A stretch of DNA of 64,000 nucleotides from Desulfobacula sp. (GTDB taxonomy: Bacteria > Desulfobacterota > Desulfobacteria > Desulfobacterales > Desulfobacteraceae), in contig NZ_JAQYWD010000002.1 in assembly GCF_030145145.1 (NCBI RefSeq), positions 1 to 64,000 of the forward strand, read 5' to 3'. The translations under genes were made by a program, and so were the position numbers. The notes under the pieces are model-generated. The model ran no database searches, was not told the DNA's origin, and was given only the letters and a program-made list of their open reading frames with translations. Shown here piece after piece: positions 7,729-15,960 of this stretch. Numbering within the stretch: the first letter of the stretch is position 1; every line of letters starts with the position of its first letter.

Positions 7729-10700
7729 CTACCTCAGGTTTGAGGATTTCTGCTGGACATATATGGTGTCCCGGGCATCAATTTTTTCGGTATTGTCCAC
7801 ATCAGCATCTGAATAGACGGTTTGGCTTTTGCCTGAAAGAAGATGAAGGGACAAAATGGCGTCATCCATATCCACATCCCCGTCTCCATCCATGTCTCCT
7901 GGTTCGATCCGTTGCCCCCCGTAAAGGGGAATCTCGGTTATCATAGGCAGATCCGGGACTGGATTTGAAACGCTCAGGAATGCCGACTGGATACCCAGGG
8001 CCACCGGTGTAAAGCTGACATCCATGGTGCAGGTTTCTGCGTTGAGAAGCGTTTTGCCGGAACAGGCATCATTGAGTAGGTCGAACTCCTCTTTGTTGGC
8101 TCCGCTTATGGTCACTGTGCCAAGGGTGATCTGTGTGTTGACCGGGTTGGTAAAGACAAACTGCTGCACAACCGAGGTTGTGCCAAGGGGTATGTCCTCA
8201 AAATCATGAACAGTGGGGGATACGCCCAGCGGCTGGAAAAGGGTTGAGGCCTCATTGTTTGTTTCATCAGATTCTATGATCAGATTGTTGGGATCCACCT
8301 GAATGCTGATATCGTTCTGCCAACCTGCAAACGTGGTTCCGATGAGGAGGGTGTGGGTTATTTCCGCCTGCCGCAGGGGTAATAATCCAGGTATGGTGAT
8401 GGTACCAAGCTCCTGGCCTCCGGCTTGAAAGGCGATGGGGATGTTGTTTACGGGTATGGCGGCATTGTTGCGGATAACGGCAATCAGGTCTAAAGAGCCG
8501 TCAGACTGATTGTCGATTTTTATTTGGACGGCTTCAATATCGGGTTTGATCACGGCAAAAGATGCCTGGTTGTTGGTGGAATCGGTCTCCACAAGGGTAG
8601 ATGCCGGCGCTGCCACTGCAAAAACCATGGTACTGTCAAAGGGATCGGGAAGGGTCCATTCCTGCCGGGCCGTTCCAATGGTGCCGGCTTTCAGTGTGGC
8701 GGGAAGAACATCGGCCTGACCGATCAAGGTGCCGCCCTGGGACGGATCCCCATGATAAAAGGTCACTGTATTGTTGTTCAGGGGCAGATCTCCCTTGTTT
8801 TCGATGCGGGCTTCAAGGGTGACAAGGGCTCCGGGAGCGGGAACACCGTCCTGAACAGACAGGTTCTCGCTTGAAACTGCAAGGTCTGTGGCAAGGGTAT
8901 AGGTTAAATGATACAGATCTGAGGGGATAAAGCCGGCTGTGGCACCAGCCGTATTCTCTTTGGTAAAGACCAGGTGAAAGGTGCCATCTCCGGCAAACTG
9001 GCCATTGACAAACCGCTCCATTTCAGAATCACGGCTGATACGAAGGTCCTGGCTCCACACATCCTGGCCTGGGTCGTAAACCGCATAAAAGGTGTCTGTT
9101 CCCTGTTCATCCAGGCCCTGCCAGAAGACCAGCAGACGGTTGTCCTTGTCCCGGGCAAGTTTCATGTCCGTAAACGCTGCAGCCGTGGCATCGGCCCGGA
9201 TAAGGTCATGGGTGCCTGTGGCAAGGTCGGTCAACCGCACCAGGGAGCCTGCTTTAACCCAGACCAGCTCGATCCTGCCATCGGTCCGGTATATGGCCTG
9301 GGGGCTGACATCTGCCTCCTGGTCATTGGTCAGACGCAGGGGATCTGTCCAGGAGCTGCCGTCATAGGTCAGATAGAAGATCTCTTCGTCCTCAGCCGTT
9401 GCCATGTTGCCATCCATCTCCTTCATATAGGCTAAAAACGCCTTTGTGCCATCATAATAGGCCAGAGAAAACTTGAAACTGTCTTCAAACTGTGCTGGAA
9501 TGGATTTGACAGCGCCAAAGCCGCCCTGGTTCCATAATGCATACTGGATCGAGGTGGGATTTGTCACATCACCGATGATATCATTGCCCTGGTTGCTCTG
9601 CCACATCAGCATGAGGCTGCCGTCTGATCCGGTCGTGAGCACCGGACTGTGGTCGAGCCAGGCATTGTCCGTAAGCTGTGCCGGTGCACTCCAGGTTTTG
9701 GCAGAAGGATCATAAACCGCATAAACGATTTCCATGGCCTTTGCCATGTCATCGATCTGGGTGCCGGTAAAACCGATTTCCTTGATCCGTTCCCAGACAC
9801 AGACGAGGTTGCCCTGGCCGTCAAAGGCAATTGCCGGGGCAAATTCAGCCCGGGTGTCGTTGATGATGGGCGCAGGGATACTGAACCCTGAGCCGCTGTT
9901 GTAGGAAAAATAGATCTCAGTGGCCTGGAGAGTGGGGTCGGCCGGATCAAAATATACAAAGGCAATGGCCGTATGACCCCCATGGGTTGCCACCACGGGC
10001 TCGGAGTAGGGATAGATATTGGTGATCAGTTTGGCAGGATCACCGATCTGACCGGCCGTTGTCCGAACTTCCAGGGAGCTTCTGGACCCGCTGGCGCTTG
10101 CTGTAAAACTGCTGTAGGGCGGATGATTTAGAAAATTCCGGGAGATTGGCTGGAAATCGGCCAGGGACAGAACAGCCCTGTCTGTAACGCTTGCCGGGGT
10201 GGTGTCACTGGGGTAAACAAATGAATGGTCTGCTGTTAATTCCTTTGAAAACAGCCATATGGCCAGGGCCATTTTAGCGGACAGTTCTGCTTCGATTTTT
10301 TTCATATACCCCGGGTTTGCCGGGAACTGCCAATAGGCCTTGTTGGTCCCGCCGCCGGAAAGCTCAGCCTTTATTTTACTGGCCCCCATGGACAATCCCA
10401 GTTCAATACCGTTGCTGATAATGCCTTCCGACTGCTTAAATCCGATTTTCCCGGTGGTGTTGACCAGTTCAAGATCAATATCATACCCTGATTTGATCTT
10501 TCCTTCGATCTTGGCCAGGCTGTTAAACCATGCAATGACCTTACCCACGCCAAACCCCAGGTTGACGGCATTTTCCAGGGCCGGTATCAGGGTAACGGGT
10601 CCCACCTCTTTTTTCACGGTGCCTTCCAGGCCCAAGATCAGGCTTGAGCCCTTCCACTCCAGCCCTTTTCCCTGCTCATACTGCAGTTTGCCCTTGCCGC

Positions 10701-12588
10701 CAAGCTTTCCCTGCAACTCCTGCCCGGCAGCCTCAAATCCCGTTGTCCCACCGCTGATAACGCTGCCGGACCCGTCTGTTTTGGCTTCAATCTCTAAAAA
10801 TGCCTGGGTGGGCGGTATCCCGAAATTTTTGCCCCCCACAAGGGGAAACAGGCTCCACAGATTCCAGAACGAGCCTAAGGTTTCCGGATTGATCTGAATC
10901 GCCACAGGCTTTTCCGGCCACTGCTTTTTCAAATTATAGGTGATCAAATTGTCTTCGATTTTTAGATCGCCGAATTTACCGAATGCGGCTGACCATGCCG
11001 GCAGAGGAATCACAATGGGATGAAGCCGTTCCGTTTTCGACCGGATGCCGGTCTTGGAAACGGCTATGATCTGTAGGTTGTTTGTCAGGTATCGAAGCCC
11101 TGCATTAAAGTCCAGTCCCATGTTGAAACTTTTGGTGATCTCGCTGCCGGCTGCTGCAACCTCAGACACCTTGCCGTTCACAGCAAACTTGACAACACCC
11201 GGGGTCTCACCGTTCCAGTTCACCAGGACCTTGTATTCATTGGTCAGGGGCACCCCTTCCAGGAAAAAATTGCCGTACTTTGACTCCACGGCCGTGATGG
11301 CCGGACGGGCGCCAGCCTTTATCAAGGATGCATTCAGCCGTTTATACTGGATGTTTTTCAGGTTCACTGTTCCGGACCGGCTGTAATATCCAGTTTTGCC
11401 CACGGTGATCTTGTATGCAGCATCACCAGGAAGTGTAAACTTGTAAAATCCCTTACTGTCCGAAGTGGTGGATCCCCCTCCCTCGGCTGAAATAACCGCA
11501 CCGGATATGGGATCATTGGTCTGACGGTCGGTCACTCTTCCCCTCACCTCTTTTTGAACCTGGGCATTTTGGGAATCAATTTCAGGGTAGGGATTGGGTT
11601 CAGGGATTTCCAGGGATTCGCAATTGCCATAGACGGTTTTAACATATCGAATCCGTTCCTGATCAAAGGGTCCCAGAGAATCCGGATCAATATAATTGGT
11701 GCCCAGATTCAATTTCTCCCAGTCACCGCATCTTTGGTTATTGGTATATCGGCCCTCCTCAAGCCTGAGGCCCGAATATGCGCCGTACATCCAGTCCGTG
11801 TAGGATATGTATGGTCCGTGCATGGCCCCGTAACGCCACTGGACAATTTCCAGCAGAAGCCCTTCAACCGGGGTCCAACCCAGATCATAGGGGTCTGTTC
11901 CATCGGTCCAAATTTTTTGCGTGCCGTGAATCAGGCCATTCTGATAGGGCGTTTCCCTTATCAGCGTACCGCTTTGAGTCCACTGCCGTTTATAATTGTT
12001 TTTAATTCCTTTCCAATACTCGGTCTGGGTTTCCAAAATCCCGTTTGAATGATATGTTCGGCTGATGCCATCTTCTACCCCATACACCCAGTTATCTTCG
12101 CTTTGTTTTATGCCGTCCGGATAATAGCGAAGCCGTTTTCCATGCAGCATGTAACTGCCACCAGGGGATGATCCATTATAGTAGGCAATAACCGTTACAT
12201 GATCATATGCGGGATAATCCCCCCACTCGGTTACTTTAATCGTGTAGGTCCCCTCTTCCTTTACTGCCTCCTCAAGCTTCCGCAGTTTATGATCTGTGCT
12301 GGAATATGACCAGTCTGTCCAGGAGACAAGCTCACCATGGGAATAGATTTCTTCAGACTTTTTATACCAGGTTTGGGAACTTGAAATCAGGTAGTATGTG
12401 ATATCAGAGCCATGTTTAACCTCTACGTTCTGGTCATCCAGATAGTACTCATATGTCTGTTTGACATCATACCAGGGTGGATAAGGCTCCACCGTCTTTG
12501 TCAATACATCCTGGGCAGCAGCAAAACCCGTTGCCATAAAAATCCAAATGAACACGCAAATAATCTGGACAGAATATCGAGACCGCAT
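7729..12588 (-). CDS. Giant secreted multidomain protein with MORN-like, CARDB, choice-of-anchor-type and dockerin-like domains
   Basis: 1619 aa from the ATG at 12588, which has an AAAGGGTGA site. The longer frame to 12708 adds 40 unlikely residues ahead of a clear signal peptide (MRSRYSVQII...GFAAAQ). Domains in order, relative to that start: about 110-290 MORN/YwqK-like repeats (YYPDG, YHSNGILETQTEY, WTQSGTL); about 345-425 a carboxypeptidase-regulatory-like domain (VRGRVTDRQTNDPISGAVIS); a large middle region; about 870-1220 beta-propeller-like repeats; about 1235-1440 two CARDB modules; about 1450-1555 an ASH/choice-of-anchor-like domain (FVFTNP, CTMDVSFTP); C-terminal dockerin-like pair (GDMDGDGDVDMDDA, ADVDNTEKIDARD). 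It is probably a surface adhesin or scaffold. Confidence 0.85.
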   Translation of the reverse strand: MRSRYSVQIICVFIWIFMATGFAAAQDVLTKTVEPYPPWYDVKQTYEYYLDDQNVEVKHGSDITYYLISSSQTWYKKSEEIYSHGELVSWTDWSYSSTDHKLRKLEEAVKEEGTYTIKVTEWGDYPAYDHVTVIAYYNGSSPGGSYMLHGKRLRYYPDGIKQSEDNWVYGVEDGISRTYHSNGILETQTEYWKGIKNNYKRQWTQSGTLIRETPYQNGLIHGTQKIWTDGTDPYDLGWTPVEGLLLEIVQWRYGAMHGPYISYTDWMYGAYSGLRLEEGRYTNNQRCGDWEKLNLGTNYIDPDSLGPFDQERIRYVKTVYGNCESLEIPEPNPYPEIDSQNAQVQKEVRGRVTDRQTNDPISGAVISAEGGGSTTSDSKGFYKFTLPGDAAYKITVGKTGYYSRSGTVNLKNIQYKRLNASLIKAGARPAITAVESKYGNFFLEGVPLTNEYKVLVNWNGETPGVVKFAVNGKVSEVAAAGSEITKSFNMGLDFNAGLRYLTNNLQIIAVSKTGIRSKTERLHPIVIPLPAWSAAFGKFGDLKIEDNLITYNLKKQWPEKPVAIQINPETLGSFWNLWSLFPLVGGKNFGIPPTQAFLEIEAKTDGSGSVISGGTTGFEAAGQELQGKLGGKGKLQYEQGKGLEWKGSSLILGLEGTVKKEVGPVTLIPALENAVNLGFGVGKVIAWFNSLAKIEGKIKSGYDIDLELVNTTGKIGFKQSEGIISNGIELGLSMGASKIKAELSGGGTNKAYWQFPANPGYMKKIEAELSAKMALAIWLFSKELTADHSFVYPSDTTPASVTDRAVLSLADFQPISRNFLNHPPYSSFTASASGSRSSLEVRTTAGQIGDPAKLITNIYPYSEPVVATHGGHTAIAFVYFDPADPTLQATEIYFSYNSGSGFSIPAPIINDTRAEFAPAIAFDGQGNLVCVWERIKEIGFTGTQIDDMAKAMEIVYAVYDPSAKTWSAPAQLTDNAWLDHSPVLTTGSDGSLMLMWQSNQGNDIIGDVTNPTSIQYALWNQGGFGAVKSIPAQFEDSFKFSLAYYDGTKAFLAYMKEMDGNMATAEDEEIFYLTYDGSSWTDPLRLTNDQEADVSPQAIYRTDGRIELVWVKAGSLVRLTDLATGTHDLIRADATAAAFTDMKLARDKDNRLLVFWQGLDEQGTDTFYAVYDPGQDVWSQDLRISRDSEMERFVNGQFAGDGTFHLVFTKENTAGATAGFIPSDLYHLTYTLATDLAVSSENLSVQDGVPAPGALVTLEARIENKGDLPLNNNTVTFYHGDPSQGGTLIGQADVLPATLKAGTIGTARQEWTLPDPFDSTMVFAVAAPASTLVETDSTNNQASFAVIKPDIEAVQIKIDNQSDGSLDLIAVIRNNAAIPVNNIPIAFQAGGQELGTITIPGLLPLRQAEITHTLLIGTTFAGWQNDISIQVDPNNLIIESDETNNEASTLFQPLGVSPTVHDFEDIPLGTTSVVQQFVFTNPVNTQITLGTVTISGANKEEFDLLNDACSGKTLLNAETCTMDVSFTPVALGIQSAFLSVSNPVPDLPMITEIPLYGGQRIEPGDMDGDGDVDMDDAILSLHLLSGKSQTVYSDADVDNTEKIDARDTIYVQQKSSNLR

Positions 12589-12687
12589 ACAATCACCCTT
12601 TAGTTTTTTTATTCCCCAAAGTAAAAGGAAGTTACCCCATGCTTTAAAAAATTCTATTCTGTAGCCCCATATCAATATCTCTGAAGC

Positions 12688-12771
12688 CTGTAAAGGCATT
12701 TCAAACAATTCAACTTTGGTAAAAATATAATTTAATTAGGAAGAATATGCCAAAAGGTTCTTTATTGGAGT
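12688..12771. repeat. Copy 2 of the shared upstream element
   Basis: Partner of 5529-5611, with the same blocks in the same orientation. It lies about 100 bp upstream of the second giant gene. In the minus-strand (gene) direction the conserved blocks begin CTCCAATAAAGAAC and end TTGAAATGCCTTTACAG. Confidence 0.7.
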
Positions 12772-12784
12772 TATAGAGCTGAAT

Positions 12785-12872
12785 ATAAAAACAGGTTTTT
12801 ATTAAACAAAAAAAATACACGGTCCCATTCTGATGTGGGGCGGACTATTATTAATAGTCCGGGGGGTTTTTT
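12785..12872 (+). terminator. Hairpin pair including a strong terminator-like structure without an obvious gene
   Basis: A short perfect hairpin (ATAAAAAC-AG-GTTTTTAT) occupies 12785-12802. A 9-bp GC-containing stem (CGGACTATT/AATAGTCCG) at 12841-12861 is followed by GGGGGTTTTTT on the plus strand. No plus-strand gene precedes it within 800 bp, so it would end either a short untranslated transcript or nothing. Confidence 0.55.
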
Positions 12873-13053
12873 GAATCTTGTAAAGCCATGACTGTAGCCA
12901 GAAGTAAACTCTTTGGCCTTACCTCTATGGTATAGAGGGTGTTCAAAAATCTTGTCAAGATTTGAACTGGTGTTGATGCTCTATCTTATGGCAGTTATGG
13001 TAACGCTATCATAGAGTCCAGGCACTTTGTGCTGATCTGGGTTCTCTCGTATA

Positions 13054-13128
13054 ATTTAATGACAGTTATTGTATATCATTAAATACTTATTAGCCCTCTA
13101 TTGACATTTTGTTTTGCATGACTAACTT
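13054..13128 (+). promoter_or_regulatory. Candidate promoter and dyad for the tandem peptide genes
   Basis: A perfect 9-bp inverted repeat (ATTTAATGA at 13054-13062, TCATTAAAT at 13076-13084, 13-bp spacer) lies just upstream of a TTGACA box at 13101-13106. A weak TAACTT -10 candidate follows 16 bp later. The first peptide start codon is about 50 bp downstream. Confidence 0.45.
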
Positions 13129-13176
13129 TTTGTTAAATGAAATACAAAGTTAATCCAAATACGAAGAGGTGCCAAA

Positions 13177-13320
13177 ATGACAAATCCTATAATTGAAAAT
13201 TATATAGAAAGTGACAATGAGAGAACTCAGGAACATGTAGACACCCGGCAGAATAATTTTGAATGTGAGAATCCTGATGAACGTCTGGGATGTGATCTCG
13301 GAATCGATGTCGCAGGATGA
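13177..13320 (+). CDS. Small tandem peptide, copy 1 (47 aa, two Cys)
   Basis: A 47-residue reading frame with an AGAGGTG ribosome-binding site 7 bases before its ATG. The N-terminal half is acidic and polar (IENYIESDNE). The C-terminal half carries HVDTR, NFECENPD, RLGCD and ends GIDVAG. The next gene encodes a clear paralogue with the same length, the same C-terminal motifs and both cysteines (positions 30 and 39) conserved. The N-terminal half is more divergent. No family is recognised. Conservation concentrated at the C-terminus plus a charged leader-like N-terminus would fit a modified or secreted peptide precursor, but no modifying enzyme lies next to it. Confidence 0.75.
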   Translation: MTNPIIENYIESDNERTQEHVDTRQNNFECENPDERLGCDLGIDVAG

Positions 13321-13404
13321 GTTACAGTTCTAAATTAGAAGGCAGAGTCTTGGAGAGAAAGAGTTTTAGAAAAAAATTGATATAAAAAATATAGAGGTGA
13401 CAAA

Positions 13405-13548
13405 ATGACTGAAAATAGAATTGAGAGTTACGTTGAAAGTGACGAAGAAAGTAATGAAGGACATGTGGACACCCGAAACAGCAACTTTGAATGTGAGAAT
13501 CCCGACACACACTTGGGGTGTGATCCTGGAATTGATGTGGCTGGATAA
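13405..13548 (+). CDS. Small tandem peptide, copy 2 (47 aa, two Cys)
   Basis: Paralogue of the preceding gene: 47 residues, AGAGGTG site before the ATG, motifs HVDTR, NFECENPD, HLGCD and terminal GIDVAG retained, cysteines at 30 and 39. Differences between copies are mostly in residues 2-20 and at third codon positions (for example GTA/GTG, CGG/CGA, CCT/CCC, GGA/GGG), which is what selection on the protein would leave. It is followed by a terminator. The spacer between copies (13321-13404) contains no other start with a ribosome-binding site. Function unknown. Confidence 0.78.
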   Translation: MTENRIESYVESDEESNEGHVDTRNSNFECENPDTHLGCDPGIDVAG

Positions 13549-13573
13549 CATACAGTTCGGATGAAAATTTAAA

Positions 13574-13604
13574 GCAGAGCCTCTTTGAGGTTCTGCCATT
13601 TTTT
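13574..13604 (+). terminator. Rho-independent terminator after the tandem peptides
   Basis: A 10-bp stem with one G-U pair (GCAGAGCCTC/GAGGTTCTGC, TTT loop) followed by CATTTTTTAT, 25 bp past the second peptide's stop. Confidence 0.8.
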
Positions 13605-13631
13605 ATAAGTGTTTAAAATAAGGAGACCGTC

Positions 13632-13838
13632 ATGAAAGCAACCGAATGTGTCCCTCAGAAGATATCCAAATTTATGCTGGGTTCATTCCTGCTGGCTGCA
13701 GCCTCAGGCCTAATTATTATAGGGATCACCCTGCTACCTGTTTTCGGATTTATACTGGCAGTACCTGTCATAGCACTGGCAATTTATGTTTTCCGGCTTC
13801 ATTTAAGTGACCAGTGTGAGATTGATTTTCCAGAATAA
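13632..13838 (+). CDS. Small membrane protein with two helices
   Basis: 68 aa with an AAGGAG site before the ATG. Residues about 14-35 and 36-55 are hydrophobic and separated by a short P-containing turn, predicting a two-helix hairpin with both ends on the same side. The ends carry single cysteines (TECVPQ and DQCEID). I recognise no family. It follows the peptide pair after their terminator, so it may be separately transcribed or read through. Association with the peptides is only positional. Confidence 0.65.
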   Translation: MKATECVPQKISKFMLGSFLLAAASGLIIIGITLLPVFGFILAVPVIALAIYVFRLHLSDQCEIDFPE

Positions 13839-13866
13839 TAACATTTTCGCTAAAAGATAGAATAAC

Positions 13867-13897
13867 GGGGTTTTTGAAAAAATGTTTCAAGAACCCT
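13867..13897 (+). terminator. Probable terminator after the small membrane protein
   Basis: Stem formed by GGGTTTTTGAAA and TTTCAAGAACCC (one mismatch or G-U) starting 28 bp after the stop, with a weak GTTGTTTA tail. Confidence 0.55.
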
Positions 13898-14391
13898 GTT
13901 GTTTATAAGTAAATTGCTTGATGCAGTTTAGGCTCTCCATATTGAAAATAGGACAGGTTTCACATATTGTGGTTGTAGGTTTTGCGAAAAATTCCCGGAT
14001 TCACAGGGAAAGTCTGGGGAAGTCGTTTCCCCGAAAAAAAGGACCTGACGGACAAGTAGTCCTCGCGGCCAAAATTTCAGGCTGGCAAAATCAAAGCCAT
14101 TCATGTAAAAGTTGCTGAAACCCCTCATGATGATATTTGTAGGGAAAAGGAAAATAGTCTTGATTAAACAAAGGGACTTGTAATAGCGCATAGGTGGATT
14201 GAGTCGGTTCTAATCCTTGGGGCCATCTGGGGAAATGATACTGGATGGTGGTGGTCAGATCGGCGAGAAAGAGATTCTTGACACCGGTTGGGGCAAAAGA
14301 TTTATCTTTCTGCTTGCAATCAGAGCATCTGTCAGGATAATTTGGCCTTACATTTCCTCTCATTAAACCAGTCCGAAAGAAAGAGGCGGCC
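13898..14391. other. Gene-poor stretch
   Basis: Overlapping frames exist on both strands, but none has a good ribosome-binding site, recognisable domain or coherent codon use. The longest is a minus-strand frame ending at 14091 with a CSDC motif and a proline/aromatic-rich tail. I cannot support it as a gene. It could be decayed. Confidence 0.4.
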
Positions 14392-14697
14392 ATGGAATAT
14401 AAATTTTGGAGCAAAATGGGGGTCTTTCAGGCAGAGCAAAAAAAAGGCTTCTTAGAACAGATAGAGAACGCTTTAAAAAAAGATGTTAAAGGGGGGAAAC
14501 TACTTCCTTTTGCAAGACAATATCCAGCTGCGTTGATCCGATTGGACGAAGGGCGTTTGATCGGAGATCCTAAATACAAAGGATCATTATTTGATGCACA
14601 ATCCGGTTTCATCGTCATGTTTTCTATCCATGAGGACCTAAGTTTGACAATCTCAACAACTATTTCAATAAAACCACAGCCGAACCTCCCTGATTGA
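14392..14697 (+). CDS. Hypothetical protein
   Basis: 101 aa, mixed alpha/beta by composition (KKGFLEQIENALKKDVKGG, then LIRLDEGRLIGDPKYKG), no signal peptide or membrane segment. A purine-rich GAAAGAGGCGG lies before the ATG. It ends 25 bp before the RNA methyltransferase and is probably co-transcribed with it. No family recognised. The opposite-strand frame over the same bases looks less protein-like. Confidence 0.5.
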   Translation: MEYKFWSKMGVFQAEQKKGFLEQIENALKKDVKGGKLLPFARQYPAALIRLDEGRLIGDPKYKGSLFDAQSGFIVMFSIHEDLSLTISTTISIKPQPNLPD

Positions 14698-14722
14698 TTT
14701 CTTGATATTGTTATAGTCGAAT

Positions 14723-15232
14723 ATGAAAACCAAATTCTGTACAATTCTGAACGCCCTTAAGAGCCCTCAAAATGTTGGCATGATTTTGAGAAGTCATGTG
14801 GCTTATGGTGGCTCAGAACTGATATTCACTGGTATAGATCATCCATGGAAGTTTAAAAAAGGGAGCCAGGCCTTTTCCAGAAAATTAGAAAATCAGTGCA
14901 ACATTCTTCACATACCTGATCAGTATGACGTCTTGGGATGGTGCGGAGAAAACAACTATACGTCTATCGCAATTGAGATTGCGGAAAATACATGTTTTCT
15001 GGATGAATTTTCATTCCCAAATTATTCAGCTATCATTGTCGGAAATGAAGAGCACGGTCTTGATGATAAATTCATGGAAAAGTGTGACCATACTGTAACG
15101 ATAAAACAAATTGGCCGGGTTGGAAGTTTGAACGTTGCTGTTTCAGCTTCGACAGCAATGTATGAGTTCAACCGTAATACCACTCGTATGAATGAAATAG
15201 TGGGGACTGAATATCAAACAAGGAAAATATAA
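14723..15232 (+). CDS. SpoU/TrmH-family (SPOUT) RNA 2'-O-methyltransferase
   Basis: 169 aa, the usual length of a bare SPOUT catalytic domain. Motif 1 is visible as LKSPQNVGMILRS (Asn and catalytic Arg). Motif 2 is AIIVGNEEHGL and motif 3 is VGSLNVAVSASTAMYEF, which form the trefoil knot that binds S-adenosylmethionine. It would methylate ribose in tRNA or rRNA; the exact substrate cannot be told. It is followed 3 bp later by the ACT protein, so the two form an operon. Confidence 0.85.
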   Translation: MKTKFCTILNALKSPQNVGMILRSHVAYGGSELIFTGIDHPWKFKKGSQAFSRKLENQCNILHIPDQYDVLGWCGENNYTSIAIEIAENTCFLDEFSFPNYSAIIVGNEEHGLDDKFMEKCDHTVTIKQIGRVGSLNVAVSASTAMYEFNRNTTRMNEIVGTEYQTRKI

Positions 15233-15235
15233 AAT

Positions 15236-15634
15236 ATGGCAGGAATAGTTGAACTAGATGAGTTGCTAAAATCCATGTCACCAGAAATTCAAAGCGGTGA
15301 ATATGTATTCTGCTCCGTTGATGGGGACTACGCAGACTATGCCCATCTATATCCCCTGGCCACCTTCATGGAATCAGAAGGATTAACCATAGTAGTGCCG
15401 GTCGAAGCCGCAGAAAAAGCCCAACTTGCCTATGAAAGTAGATTTAAGCAAATTACATTGACTGTTCATTCGAACCTGGATGCGGTCGGTTTGACGGCAG
15501 CTGTTGCAACAAAACTGGCATCTTACGGCATCAGTGCCAACGTGGTGGCTGCCTATTATCATGATCATATATTTGTGCCGGCAGAAAAAGCGGAGGAAGC
15601 TGTTTCGGCGCTACGGGGGTTCAGTGCGGGATAA
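15236..15634 (+). CDS. ACT-domain protein (COG3602-like)
   Basis: 132 aa with two ACT-like halves. The N-terminal part (GEYVFCSVDGDYADYAHLYPLATFMESEGLTIVVP) and the C-terminal part (ITLTVHSNLDAVGLTAAVATKLASYGISANVVAAYYHDHIFVP) match the COG3602 type of stand-alone ACT protein. ACT domains bind small ligands such as amino acids, but the ligand here is unknown. It is cytoplasmic and co-directional with the upstream methyltransferase, with a 3-bp gap. Confidence 0.8.
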   Translation: MAGIVELDELLKSMSPEIQSGEYVFCSVDGDYADYAHLYPLATFMESEGLTIVVPVEAAEKAQLAYESRFKQITLTVHSNLDAVGLTAAVATKLASYGISANVVAAYYHDHIFVPAEKAEEAVSALRGFSAG

Positions 15635-15744
15635 TTTGTAAAAGCCCCGGCCTTTGATTCTCGGTGACAGACTTTGTTTGGACACGGTGGACGATGGTTT
15701 TTGCAAAACTTTTCAGCCATGCAACTTCACCCGGGCTCGGGCTT

Positions 15745-15960
15745 TTACTTTCGATCTTTTATGAATTTCAGGACCAGCAACATCAAAGGGAACAGGTGAA
15801 ACAGCAAATCAAAAATATCAATGGGTCTGGTGAGGGTACCATTTGTCAGCATAATGATTTTTTCAATCACATGTGACATTGGCCTCATCGGAACTGCCAG
15901 CATCATGATGGTAAAAACGATCAGTATCGAGTATGGTATTTTATCCAAGAATTTAAGCAT
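15745..15960 (-). CDS. Small two-helix membrane protein
   Basis: 71 aa. Hydrophobic segments at about 8-26 and 50-66 flank a conserved-looking loop (MSHVIEKIIMLTNGTLTRPIDIFDLLFHLFP). I recall this pattern from an uncharacterised bacterial membrane family (KxxML..G.L.kPiDifDL.fH). No strong ribosome-binding site is seen. An opposite-strand frame covers the same bases, but this one has the more protein-like composition. Confidence 0.6.
   Translation of the reverse strand: MLKFLDKIPYSILIVFTIMMLAVPMRPMSHVIEKIIMLTNGTLTRPIDIFDLLFHLFPLMLLVLKFIKDRK

Noticed and set aside
10340-10897. 185-aa plus-strand frame within the second giant gene
   Set aside because: Proline/serine-rich antisense shadow with no domain or ribosome-binding site.
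13366-13599. 77-aa minus-strand frame across the second tandem peptide
   Set aside because: Its sequence is the reverse of the conserved peptide region; the duplicated plus-strand frames with ribosome-binding sites explain the conservation.
14091-14414. 107-aa minus-strand frame with a CSDC motif
   Set aside because: No good start signal, overlaps a better plus-strand gene at its beginning, and has an odd composition; could be a decayed gene but not supportable.
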